Position numbers and translations under genes: made by a program. DNA of 64,000 nucleotides. Source: Sphingobacteriales bacterium (GTDB lineage Bacteria > Bacteroidota > Bacteroidia > Chitinophagales > Chitinophagaceae). Shown here in pieces: positions 27,003 to 35,575 of the stretch. The notes under the pieces were generated by a model, which did not search any database, was not told the origin of the DNA, and saw only the letters and a program-made list of their open reading frames with translations. Each line of letters begins with the position of its first letter. Positions within the stretch are counted from its first letter, which is position 1. The DNA lies in assembly GCA_004144185.1 (NCBI GenBank), contig SEFP01000002.1, positions 372,001-436,000 of the forward strand. Direction: 5' to 3'.

Positions 27003-28841
27003 TTATTCGACGGTCACACTCTTAGCCAGGTTGCGTGGCTGGTCCACGTTACAACCGCGTAGGATGGCAATATGGTACGAGAGCAGCTGTAGCGGTACGA
27101 TAGTCACCAGCGGTGCCAGAATATCTTCTGTTTCCGGAACTTCAATTACATGATCGGCCAGACCTTTAATCTGACGGTCGCCTTTATTGACAATGGCGAT
27201 GACTTTGCCTTTACGGGCTTTTACTTCCTGTACGTTGGAAACAATCTTCTCGTAGGCACTGCGGTTGGTCGCCAGAATCACTACCGGCATGTTTTCATCG
27301 ATCAGCGCAATCGGACCGTGTTTCATCTCCGCCGCCGGATAGCCTTCTGCGTGGATGTAGGAGATCTCTTTCAGCTTCAGAGCCCCTTCAAGGGCCACCG
27401 GGAAGTTCACCCCGCGGCCCAGATATAAGAAATTGGTTGCGTCTTTGTAGGTTTTGGCGATTTCGAGGATCTGGTCGTTGAGCTTAAGCGTCTCTTCGAT
27501 TTTAGCCGGAATGTTCTCCAGTTCAAACAGGATCTCCCGGAGTCTTGAGGTCGGGATCGTGCCTTTGGCTTCTCCAATCTGAAGCGCCATCAGCGTCAGG
27601 ATGGCTACCTGCGTAGAAAACGCTTTGGTAGACGCCACTCCGATTTCCGGACCGGCATGGGTATACGAACCGGCATGGGAAACCCGTGCAATCGATGAAC
27701 CGATGACATTGCAGATGCCGTAGATCAGCGCACCCCGCTCTTTGGCCAGCTCAATCGCCGCCAGCGTGTCCGCCGTTTCGCCGGATTGCGAAATCGCGAT
27801 CATTACGTCTTCATGATCCACAACCGGGTTGCGGTAGCGAAACTCAGACGCATATTCGACTTCGACCGACATCCGGGCCACATCTTCAATAAGATATTCT
27901 GCCAGCAGTCCGCTGTGCCAAGAAGTACCACAGGCAGCAATCAGCAGGCGGTCTGCATTGAGAATGCGTTTTTCGTACTCTACCACCCCACCCAGCTTGA
28001 TCCAGCCTCCGGAAGCGCTCATCCGGCCGCGCAGGGCATCGGCCACGGCACGGGGCTGTTCGTAGATCTCCTTCAGCATGAAGTGATCAAAGCCGCCTTT
28101 TTCGATGGCTTCCAGATTCATCTCCAGCTTCTGAATCGAAGGGGTCGTTTCTACGTTCCCGAGCGTCTTCAGGGTAAAATGTCCGTCCCGGTTAATGACT
28201 GCGTACTCCTGATCTTCGAGATAGACTACGTTTTTGGTAAACTCAATGATCGGCGAAGCATCGGAAGCCACAAAAAATTCGTTTTCTCCGATCCCAATCA
28301 CCAATGGCGAGCCTTTACGGGCGGCAATCAGCTTGTCTTCCTTGCCTTTTTCCATTACTACGATGGCGTAGGCACCTACAACTTCGTTGAGTGCAATGCG
28401 CACCGCATCTTCCAGTTCTACCCCTTCCTGTTTTTTGATTTCTTCAATCAGATTTACGAGTACTTCTGTATCCGTATCGCTCTGGAACAGGTAGCCGCGC
28501 CGTTGCAACTCCGTTTTCAGACTTTCATAATTTTCGATGATGCCGTTGTGGATGAGCGCCAGGTTTCCGGAATAAGACAAATGTGGGTGGGCATTGCAAT
28601 CATTAGGAACGCCATGCGTCGCCCAGCGGGTATGACCGATGCCCATCGTGGCATGAGTATCCTGCGCACCCACATAAGCCTCCAGATCTACGACCTTCCC
28701 CGCTTTCTTATAAACATTCAGGTCGCCGTTTAATAGTGCGACTCCTGCTGAGTCATAACCGCGATATTCCAATCGTTGCAGTCCCTTGATAAGGATAGGA
28801 TATGCTTCCCGGGTGCCGATATAAGCTACGATACCACACAT
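27003..28841 (-). CDS. glmS: Glutamine-fructose-6-phosphate aminotransferase (isomerizing)
   Basis: This enzyme converts fructose-6-phosphate and glutamine to glucosamine-6-phosphate, the entry to peptidoglycan and LPS precursors. The 612-residue protein begins MCGIVAYIG with catalytic Cys2 of the glutaminase domain. It has two SIS domains (first around SQSGETADT) and ends in LAKSVTVE, the classical C-terminus. It is the last gene of the glycogen synthase-DUF4270-glmS operon, 20 bp after DUF4270. No glmS ribozyme is present, as expected in this phylum. Confidence 0.98.
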   Translation of the reverse strand: MCGIVAYIGTREAYPILIKGLQRLEYRGYDSAGVALLNGDLNVYKKAGKVVDLEAYVGAQDTHATMGIGHTRWATHGVPNDCNAHPHLSYSGNLALIHNGIIENYESLKTELQRRGYLFQSDTDTEVLVNLIEEIKKQEGVELEDAVRIALNEVVGAYAIVVMEKGKEDKLIAARKGSPLVIGIGENEFFVASDASPIIEFTKNVVYLEDQEYAVINRDGHFTLKTLGNVETTPSIQKLEMNLEAIEKGGFDHFMLKEIYEQPRAVADALRGRMSASGGWIKLGGVVEYEKRILNADRLLIAACGTSWHSGLLAEYLIEDVARMSVEVEYASEFRYRNPVVDHEDVMIAISQSGETADTLAAIELAKERGALIYGICNVIGSSIARVSHAGSYTHAGPEIGVASTKAFSTQVAILTLMALQIGEAKGTIPTSRLREILFELENIPAKIEETLKLNDQILEIAKTYKDATNFLYLGRGVNFPVALEGALKLKEISYIHAEGYPAAEMKHGPIALIDENMPVVILATNRSAYEKIVSNVQEVKARKGKVIAIVNKGDRQIKGLADHVIEVPETEDILAPLVTIVPLQLLSYHIAILRGCNVDQPRNLAKSVTVE

Positions 28842-28861
28842 AATGTTGACAAAGGACTGTT

Positions 28862-30262
28862 TTAGTTTTGAGAATAGGAGATGACGAGCTTAATGCCATA
28901 CTGGGGATGGGAACGACTCCCGGCAATCAGACGATATGCACCCGGGAACCCGGCAACGCCGTTGATTCGTAAATGTAATACATCCCTTCCGGAATTTACA
29001 GCCCGTTGCAACTCACGTGGAAAATTAATTACATATTGATTGACCGTTACGCCACCGATGCTGACGCGCCGCAGTTTGCCGTCTACAAAGTTGGCCGATT
29101 CTGCCGAGCCTTCCGGAAGCCGGTCGGCAATGGAACCTGTGCTTCCATCGGTTTCAACCCGTTGTGGAAAAATACGGGCCGGAATAAAATACTGGTTGGA
29201 ACTAGCAGTATCGATGGATGTAATGATGAGCTGCGCCCGGTTGTAAACGGTCTTGGGCAGATTCTTTACATACGGCATCTGGAAATCAATGGCAGCCCCC
29301 GGTTCATTCTGCAACAGCAACAAATTGGGATTACTACCTGTTCCTGTTCCCATTATGTAATTGTATGCAGGCGTACCGGCATAATCCCGGCGGACATAAG
29401 TATACGCCTTGTTATAGGCCGTCTGGAACGGAAAGGACGCCGTCAACGAATCGCCACCGTCGTTTTTATAGTACACGACCAGACCCGCCTTTTGATATAA
29501 ATCGGTTCCGTTCAGGAAACTGAAATACGGAATAAAAGAACCCGTTGCTGAAGCAGGCTCCACATACAGGCCGCGCAGCGCAGTTACAAAGGCACGGGGC
29601 GTACTGTCCACATTCAGGGCTTGTTGCAACGCAGGCAGAAACGTCGCTAAGTCGAGCTTAACCCGTAAATGAGGGGAACGCCGGCTGCCGCTAACCGACG
29701 CCGAATCCCGCAGGTCGGCCAGATACGTAGTCTTTTCACCGAACAGCGTAGACCGGTCCACTAAAGGCACCCTGGAGCTATACAGCAAGGAATCGGTTCC
29801 GGAAAGCCCCTGACTGAGCCGATAGACCCGATACCGGATTGCGGGCGCCGACAGCGTATCTCCCCAGGCAAAGCCACTGTAAGGCAACACCAGAACGGCA
29901 GAGTCAATCCGTGGATTGTTGCCAAACGTGAAGTTGGAGGTGATAGGCGCCGTCTCAAATGCCAGTGCGGCAAACGTTTTTCCAAAAAACGGATCTGCGC
30001 TGATAACGCCGGCACCCATATAGGCTGTACCGACCACCTGTGCAGTGCCGTTGATCAGCTTTTGGAACTCGGTAACAACAGAATCGTCGTAAACGGTACG
30101 GGCCTGCACCGTAAAGGTGTCCGGTAAGGTACGCGTACTGAGGCTGTCTCCGTTGGGCAATACACTGGTGCCCAGAATCGTATTCTCTTTACAGGAGGCT
30201 CCTGTCAGTACCAGTACGAAGAGGCCAAAAAAACGCGACAGAAAGGGAAGCCGTATGTTCAA
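28862..30262 (-). CDS. DUF4270 family lipoprotein
   Basis: This 466-residue predicted lipoprotein has a signal ending GASC (near residue 24), followed by KENTILGTSVLPNGD. The body is beta-rich with no recognisable enzyme motif. DUF4270 proteins are found in Bacteroidota beside glmS and a short glycogen synthase, as here, but their role is unknown; a cell-envelope polysaccharide link is a plausible guess from the neighbours. The gene sits 61 bp after the glycogen synthase-like gene and 20 bp before glmS. Confidence 0.82.
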   Translation of the reverse strand: MNIRLPFLSRFFGLFVLVLTGASCKENTILGTSVLPNGDSLSTRTLPDTFTVQARTVYDDSVVTEFQKLINGTAQVVGTAYMGAGVISADPFFGKTFAALAFETAPITSNFTFGNNPRIDSAVLVLPYSGFAWGDTLSAPAIRYRVYRLSQGLSGTDSLLYSSRVPLVDRSTLFGEKTTYLADLRDSASVSGSRRSPHLRVKLDLATFLPALQQALNVDSTPRAFVTALRGLYVEPASATGSFIPYFSFLNGTDLYQKAGLVVYYKNDGGDSLTASFPFQTAYNKAYTYVRRDYAGTPAYNYIMGTGTGSNPNLLLLQNEPGAAIDFQMPYVKNLPKTVYNRAQLIITSIDTASSNQYFIPARIFPQRVETDGSTGSIADRLPEGSAESANFVDGKLRRVSIGGVTVNQYVINFPRELQRAVNSGRDVLHLRINGVAGFPGAYRLIAGSRSHPQYGIKLVISYSQN

Positions 30263-30323
30263 GGTAGAAATGGAAAGGAGGCGAATGTCCGCAACGCAGG
30301 ACGAATAATCCGGAAAGGGTATG

Positions 30324-31163
30324 TTAAGCTTTGACCGGGAAATCCACCAGCGTCTTGTACAGATTGAGCAGAGGGGTTACGTCTTCTGTCCAGCTGTCTT
30401 CCCAGCGAATGATTTTTTTGTTCCGGGCCGGCTTCATAGCTTCTTCCAGAGCAGGTTCCAGTACCGGATCGCCCTGTAGCAAAATGTCCGACGCTTTCAT
30501 CGCACCCAGCACCAGCGCTTCAGCGGTTCCGGGCTTAAACGCTTCCAGATCTTTTTCCTTCAGATCCTGATTAACCAGTGCTTTTTTGATAAAATCCGGT
30601 GACAGTGTTTCACTGAACTGCGGATTCTGAACGGTGTAGGCGACTTTAGAGTGCGCAAACACAGGTTCTTTTTTATAGGCCGTTTTCAGGTACACCGGCA
30701 ACAGGGAGGTCATCCAGCCATGGCAGTGAATTAAATGCGGCGGCCAGCCAAACTTCTTGACCGTCTCCAGCGCACTTTTACAGAAAAACACCATCCGCTC
30801 CGCATTGTCTTCAAAAAATTGGCCGTTTTCGTCTCGGGCTGTAAACTTGCGCTTGAAGTAATCTTCATTATCCATGAAATACACCTGCAAACGGGCGTTG
30901 GGTAACGACGCCACCTTGATCACCAACGGATAGTCGTCTTTATCCACAATAATGTTGATCCCGGACAGGCGAACCACTTCATGCAACCGGTGGCGGCGTT
31001 CGTTGATGGTTCCGAAACGAGGCATAATTACCCGGATCTCCAGTCCGGCGTCAAATGTCTTACGGGAAAGGGCGTTGAGAATCGGGGCAAAAATGGTATC
31101 CTCCACATACGGAGACAATTCGTTGGCTACCACCAGAATCCTTTTCTTTGCATCTGCAGACAT
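30324..31163 (-). CDS. Short glycogen/starch synthase-like protein (N-terminal GT-B lobe only)
   Basis: This 279-residue protein resembles the N-terminal half of GT5 glycogen synthase: ILVVANELSPYV at the start, then LIHCHGWMTSLLPVYLK (the HxHDW-like segment) near residue 135. The whole C-terminal nucleotide-sugar-binding lobe is missing. A full GlgA has about 480 residues, but this short form is a recurrent Bacteroidota variant, so it is probably not a truncation. I start at the ATG ending at 31163 (MSADAKKRIL...); upstream in-frame sequence overlaps panC. It heads the operon with DUF4270 and glmS. Confidence 0.8.
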   Translation of the reverse strand: MSADAKKRILVVANELSPYVEDTIFAPILNALSRKTFDAGLEIRVIMPRFGTINERRHRLHEVVRLSGINIIVDKDDYPLVIKVASLPNARLQVYFMDNEDYFKRKFTARDENGQFFEDNAERMVFFCKSALETVKKFGWPPHLIHCHGWMTSLLPVYLKTAYKKEPVFAHSKVAYTVQNPQFSETLSPDFIKKALVNQDLKEKDLEAFKPGTAEALVLGAMKASDILLQGDPVLEPALEEAMKPARNKKIIRWEDSWTEDVTPLLNLYKTLVDFPVKA

Positions 31164-31233
31164 AGACGTAAAACTTTGCGCTTTTGATAGTTGGACTGAA
31201 TCCGGAAAACAATTTTTCCGGGTAAAAATCGGC

Positions 31234-31242
31234 TGCAAAATT
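31234..31242 (-). promoter_or_regulatory. -7 promoter box of the glycogen synthase-DUF4270-glmS operon
   Basis: The minus strand reads TAATTTTGC, an exact TAnnTTTG match plus C, about 70 nt upstream of the ATG at 31163. The divergent panC starts at 31299, so the 135-bp spacer carries both promoters. Confidence 0.6.
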
Positions 31243-31298
31243 ACGAAATTTAATGCAGTTTCTTTCTTATCCTCCAAAAGGACCTCTGTTCCGATCTG

Positions 31299-32141
31299 AT
31301 GTTCATTTTTCGCAAGGCTGCCCAACTCACTGATTTTCTTTCTGGAACCGACCGGCCCACCGGTTTTATCCCAACGATGGGTGCGCTCCATGAAGGACAC
31401 CGCTCTCTGTTGCTGCGCGCTGCAGTAGATGGACACCTTACCGTTGTCAGCATTTTTGTCAATCCAACCCAGTTCAACGATCCGGCCGATTTCAACAAGT
31501 ATCCGGTGACGACGACCGAAGATCTGAAGATGCTTCAGGACAGCCATTGCGACGCCGTGTATCTGCCTGCACTGGAGGACGTATACCCTCAGGGAACAGA
31601 CCAGATGCCGGTATTCGACTTTGGTTCCCTGGAAACGATCCTGGAAGGTGCGCGGCGACCCGGCCATTTCCGGGGTGTGGGCCAGGTAGTAGCCCGACTA
31701 CTGGAAATCGTAGCGCCCCAGCACCTGTATCTGGGACAAAAAGATTACCAGCAATGCATGATCATCAGCGACCTGATCCGGCAGAAAAACCTTCCGACCC
31801 GCCTGCACATTTGTCCAACGGTTCGAGAAGACGATGGTCTGGCATTGAGCTCCCGCAACCGTCGGTTGAGTCCCGCCGAGCGCAGCAGAGCCGGAGTTAT
31901 TTACCAGTGCCTGGTATCGATCGAAGCGAAACGGCACACCACGGCATTCAGCATTGTAGCACAGGAATGCGAGGCCTTGCTGCAACACAAAGGCTTTGAG
32001 GTAGAGTATGTGGCGCTGGTGGACGCAGACACGCTGACCCTGCTGCCTGATTATGATTCTGGCCGGCGCATGGTGGCTTTAATTGCGGCCCGGTTAGGTA
32101 CTACGCGGCTGATCGACAATCTGATTCTATCTACCGACTAA
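31299..32141 (+). CDS. panC: Pantothenate synthetase
   Basis: This enzyme condenses pantoate and beta-alanine with ATP to give pantothenate, the precursor of CoA. The 280-residue protein has FIPTMGALHEGHRSLL (HIGH-like), GQKDYQQCMII and LSSRNRRLSPAER (the KMSKS-like loop). It is divergent from the glycogen synthase-like gene. panD is not adjacent. No TTCCGGAA site falls in this gene. Confidence 0.97.
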   Translation: MFIFRKAAQLTDFLSGTDRPTGFIPTMGALHEGHRSLLLRAAVDGHLTVVSIFVNPTQFNDPADFNKYPVTTTEDLKMLQDSHCDAVYLPALEDVYPQGTDQMPVFDFGSLETILEGARRPGHFRGVGQVVARLLEIVAPQHLYLGQKDYQQCMIISDLIRQKNLPTRLHICPTVREDDGLALSSRNRRLSPAERSRAGVIYQCLVSIEAKRHTTAFSIVAQECEALLQHKGFEVEYVALVDADTLTLLPDYDSGRRMVALIAARLGTTRLIDNLILSTD

Positions 32142-32162
32142 AAACCGGACTCTTTTCCGGAA

Positions 32163-32603
32163 CTATCGGTTCCGGAAGGGATCATTCCCACGTCGTTGCG
32201 GTGCAGGTAGTGCGGCTCCGCTTCCCGGTTCTTCATAACCGGGTTCATCGCGCGGGTCTTTCCATTTTTTGACCCACACTGTAATCTGTTCGCGCAGCAC
32301 CGGATTGCTTCGCAGTACCGCCGTAAAGGTGACACTATCGTGCAGCATCGTTTTGGGAATCACCCATTCGTTGCCCCGCAACTCGCCCCAATCGGCCGTC
32401 AGCAGGATCTGCCGGTCATCCAGCGGCATATACCGACCGTCTACCGTCTGCCCTTCTACATTCACGTAGTAGTTCAGGATCGGCTTGATACTATCTGTGT
32501 ACAGGTTGAAGTAGATCAGCTTAAAGCGGTCTTGTGCGGTTGCTTCCGGACTTTTCAGAAACCCGGCCAGCACCAGTAAACAGCTTATCCGGAATAGCCT
32601 CAT
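32163..32603 (-). CDS. Hypothetical secreted protein linked to pyk
   Basis: I do not recognise this 146-residue protein. It has a signal peptide (residues ~1-23, ending ATAQ), a beta-rich middle part and a basic, proline-rich tail. Its ATG overlaps the pyk stop by 4 bp (ATGA-type), so the two are co-translated. Two TTCCGGAA sites flank its stop codon. Confidence 0.7.
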   Translation of the reverse strand: MRLFRISCLLVLAGFLKSPEATAQDRFKLIYFNLYTDSIKPILNYYVNVEGQTVDGRYMPLDDRQILLTADWGELRGNEWVIPKTMLHDSVTFTAVLRSNPVLREQITVWVKKWKDPRDEPGYEEPGSGAALPAPQRRGNDPFRNR

Positions 32604-34021
32604 TCTACGCGGGTGATTTTGATCATGTTCGTTGGCAGGTGCTGTGATACCGGCAGCGATCCGGTGTTGACGACTACATCGCCGCTTTCAATCAGTCCCC
32701 GCTCTTTCAGGAATGCAATTTCATCCGATAATACATGGTCGATGCCTTCTTCTTTGTTGTAGAAAAAAGCTTCTACGCCCCAGGAAAGGGAGAGCTGATT
32801 GACCAGACTCCGTGTTTTAGTAAATACAAACAGCTTGGCCTTCGGACGGTACGAGCTCAGCATAAAACCGGTATACCCGCTTTGCGTCATGCCGATCAGT
32901 GCTGCTGCTTTGACATCCTGTGCCAGCTCGCAGGCATTGTAGCAAATGGCATCTGACAAAAAGGACGGCGAATGGGCCTGCGGAACCAGGTTGCGGTTGT
33001 AAATAATCTCCTGCTTTTCAACCTCGTTGATAATGGACGCCATGGTCCGGATGACCAGTTCCGGATACTGCCCGGTCGCCGTTTCGGCTGAAAGCATCAC
33101 GGCATCGGTTCCTTCCAGCACGGCATTCGCCACATCGGTAATTTCGGAGCGGTTGGGACGCGTCCGGTCCAGCATCGACTCCATCATCTGTGTGGCGATA
33201 ATCACAGGTTTGGCTCGGTGAATGCACATGCTTACAATTTTCTTTTGCAGCATCGGGATTTTTTCCAGTGGCAGTTCGACCCCTAGGTCGCCACGAGCCA
33301 CCATCACGGCGTCGGATGCCAGGATGATCTCCCGCAGATGGTCCAGCGCTTCCGGTTTCTCAATCTTGGAGATAATCTTGGCACAGGAATCTTTGCTTTT
33401 CAGCAGCTCGCGCAACTGAAACACATCTTCCGGACGCCGTACAAACGACAGGGCAATCCAGTCGATTGGTTGTTTAACGATAAAGTCAACATCGGCCAGA
33501 TCTTTTTCCGTCAGGGATGGCAATGAGATCTGGGTATCGGGCAGGTTGACGCCTTTGCGGGAAGAAAGCGTGCCAGACGCCGTAACCCGGACCCGTACGT
33601 TATGATCCGATGTTTTCTCGGTCACCACGACCTCGATTTTACCGTCGTCGATCAGGATTTTTTCACCCAATTCCACATCTTCGTAAAAGTTGGGATACGA
33701 GATGTACACCTTATTCCGGTTCCCGATCACTTTCTCATTCGTAAACAGGAACGTATCGCCTTCTTTGAAATCAATGGCGTTGTTTTCAACTTCTCCCACC
33801 CGCAGTTTGGGGCCCTGCAAATCCGCTAGGATCGCAATGTTGAAGGGATGCTCGGCGTTGATCCGCTGAATGTTGTTGATGACATCCAGATGCCCTTCGT
33901 GCGTACCATGCGAAAAATTAAGCCGGAATACATTGACACCTTCCTGAACCAGTTGCAACAGCTTTTCATAGGTGTTACAGGCGGGTCCTACAGTAGCAAT
34001 AATTTTTGTTTTACGCAGCAT
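32600..34021 (-). CDS. pyk: Pyruvate kinase
   Basis: This enzyme carries out the last step of glycolysis, converting phosphoenolpyruvate and ADP to pyruvate and ATP. The 473-residue protein has MLRKTKIIATVGPAC at its N-terminus. The active-site segment IISKIEKPEALDH and the MVARGDLGVELPLEKIP region are seen near residues 220-260, with VIIATQMMESM following. The C-terminal domain is complete. It overlaps the next gene by 4 bp. No TTCCGGAA site lies inside it. Confidence 0.98.
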   Translation of the reverse strand: MLRKTKIIATVGPACNTYEKLLQLVQEGVNVFRLNFSHGTHEGHLDVINNIQRINAEHPFNIAILADLQGPKLRVGEVENNAIDFKEGDTFLFTNEKVIGNRNKVYISYPNFYEDVELGEKILIDDGKIEVVVTEKTSDHNVRVRVTASGTLSSRKGVNLPDTQISLPSLTEKDLADVDFIVKQPIDWIALSFVRRPEDVFQLRELLKSKDSCAKIISKIEKPEALDHLREIILASDAVMVARGDLGVELPLEKIPMLQKKIVSMCIHRAKPVIIATQMMESMLDRTRPNRSEITDVANAVLEGTDAVMLSAETATGQYPELVIRTMASIINEVEKQEIIYNRNLVPQAHSPSFLSDAICYNACELAQDVKAAALIGMTQSGYTGFMLSSYRPKAKLFVFTKTRSLVNQLSLSWGVEAFFYNKEEGIDHVLSDEIAFLKERGLIESGDVVVNTGSLPVSQHLPTNMIKITRVE

Positions 34022-34189
34022 GGGGTTGAAAAGATTGAGAAACGATAGGTTGAAAAGAGATGCCTTGGAAACGGAAAAACATTCTGTTCCGGAACGACCT
34101 CAAAGTTGGCGTCTGGGAACGTGGTCCGAACGTAAAGGTTTCGTAAAACTTTTACGCCATCCGTTCCGGAACGATCCGGTAGCGGTTTG

Positions 34190-35236
34190 TTACCGGACTC
34201 TGGGGTCCAGTACCTGATACAACAGATCGGTAAAGAAATTGACCACCAGAAACAAAACAGCGGTTAACAGTACAGCTCCCATTACCACCGGGAAATCGAA
34301 TTTATCGAGCGCGTCTACGGTCAGCTTGCCCAGTCCTTTCCAGCCAAAAATATACTCGACAAAAAACGACCCGGCCAGCAGCTCCGCCAGCCAGCCCGAG
34401 ATCGCCGTCAGCACCGGATTTAAGGCATTAGGCAGCGCATGGCGTGCCACCACCCGCCGTTCCGGAAGTCCTTTGGCGCGGGCCGTCCGGATATAATCCT
34501 GCGACAGGCTGTCCAGCAAAGCGCTCCGGGTGAGCTGGGTGATGATGGCCAGCGGACGAATGCCCAGCGCCAACGCTGGCAAAATAAGGTTCTGGATGTT
34601 CAGGTGACGCCCCCCGAAGGCATCCCATTCCCAGAGCGATCCAGTCATACTCAATCCGGTGTACGGTTGCAGCAGGTAGCCAAAGGTATAGGCCACCAAC
34701 AAACCCGCAAAAAACGACGGCAGCGAGATGCCCGCCACCGAAGCTGCCAGCGCCCCGGTATCAATCCAGGTGCCTTTGTACACCGCGGCCAGGGTTCCCA
34801 AACCAATCCCCAGCACAGCAGCAATCAGTAACGCGCTGAACGCCAGAATCAGCGTTCCCGGAAAAGCCTCCGTCAGAATGGCTGTTACCGGCCGCTGGGT
34901 CCGGTACGAGGTGCCCAGATACGGCGGTTTCAGCACCAGCTCCCGGCTTCCCAACGGTAGCAGCCGCACCGAATGGTACTGGTTGCGCACTTCCGGACAG
35001 GCGTCCTGCACAGTGATCGGTGACAGATCGGCCAGGTAATACCCATACCGAACCCAGACCGGCTGATCGAGATGCAACGCTTTTTGAGCCGCTTCGATGG
35101 TCGCCAGATCGGTCCGTTGTCCCAGTGTGAGCCGGGCCGGATCGCCGGGCAATACGTTGAATAGCAGAAACACGGCCGTCACCACTCCCCAGAGCACCAA
35201 CAGGGTATAACCGAGGCGGGCGAAGAAACGTTTCAA
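34190..35236 (-). CDS. Peptide-type ABC transporter permease (orphan DppB)
   Basis: This inner-membrane permease of the DppB/OppB family, 348 residues, has six predicted helices. The N-terminal FFARLGYTLLVLWGVVTAVF is typical, as are VLPGDPARL and the cytoplasmic EAA-like loop DYIRTARAKGLPERRVVARH. Normally DppB is encoded with DppC, ATPases and a binding protein; none is present here, the neighbours being pyk and a palindromic repeat pair. It may pair with a DppC elsewhere in the genome, as occurs in this phylum. Confidence 0.92.
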   Translation of the reverse strand: MKRFFARLGYTLLVLWGVVTAVFLLFNVLPGDPARLTLGQRTDLATIEAAQKALHLDQPVWVRYGYYLADLSPITVQDACPEVRNQYHSVRLLPLGSRELVLKPPYLGTSYRTQRPVTAILTEAFPGTLILAFSALLIAAVLGIGLGTLAAVYKGTWIDTGALAASVAGISLPSFFAGLLVAYTFGYLLQPYTGLSMTGSLWEWDAFGGRHLNIQNLILPALALGIRPLAIITQLTRSALLDSLSQDYIRTARAKGLPERRVVARHALPNALNPVLTAISGWLAELLAGSFFVEYIFGWKGLGKLTVDALDKFDFPVVMGAVLLTAVLFLVVNFFTDLLYQVLDPRVR

Positions 35237-35289
35237 AGGGATGAGGTGTGTTCTGAAATGGAAAATGAAGTTCCGGAACTATAGGATCC

Positions 35290-35372
35290 GGATTACCTTG
35301 ACTGCAAGGGAAAGATCCCGGAATTGTAAGGTTTTCTTTCGTGAGATTCCTCCCTCACGGTCGGAATGACCC
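35290..35372. repeat. REP-like palindromic element, copy 1
   Basis: This is an imperfect inverted-repeat element of about 83 bp: a decayed left arm (GATTACCTTGACTGCAAGG) and a well-kept right arm at 35341-35372. It lies in the 339-bp spacer between the ABC permease and the BT_3928-type gene, which holds no gene. The right arm and its flank (35341-35390) are repeated almost exactly 148 bp later. Confidence 0.7.
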
Positions 35373-35436
35373 GGTTTGTGTGGCTCCAATAATGTGTTTT
35401 CCGGAACTTGACTTTATCTGAACTCTCGCCTTATTC

Positions 35437-35520
35437 GGGTCATCTCGACCGCAAGAGAGAGATCTCACAGCTACTGGGTTCTGCTTTTGTGAGATTCCTC
35501 CCTCAGGGTCGGAATGACCC
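35437..35520. repeat. REP-like palindromic element, copy 2
   Basis: This 84-bp element is an imperfect palindrome with perfect outer arms GGGTCAT / ATGACCC. The arms read GTCATCTCGACCGCAAGAG and, in reverse complement, GTCATTCCGACCCTGAGGG. A stem of about 30 bp with mismatches and a ~24-nt loop can form. It is the better-preserved copy. Similar GTCATtTCGAcc...GTGAGAT elements are common interspersed repeats in Bacteroidota genomes. Confidence 0.75.
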
Positions 35521-35575
35521 GGTTTATGTGGCTCAATTACGTACGATGCGTTCCGGAAGGTCCGAAAAGTACATT

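Noticed and set aside
30324-31667. Longer 447-residue form of the glycogen synthase gene
   Set aside because: The extra N-terminal residues are antisense to panC and the natural start is the ATG at 31163.
35237-35575. Small gene in the 339-bp repeat spacer
   Set aside because: The only frames are interrupted by the palindromes and have no protein-like sequence.
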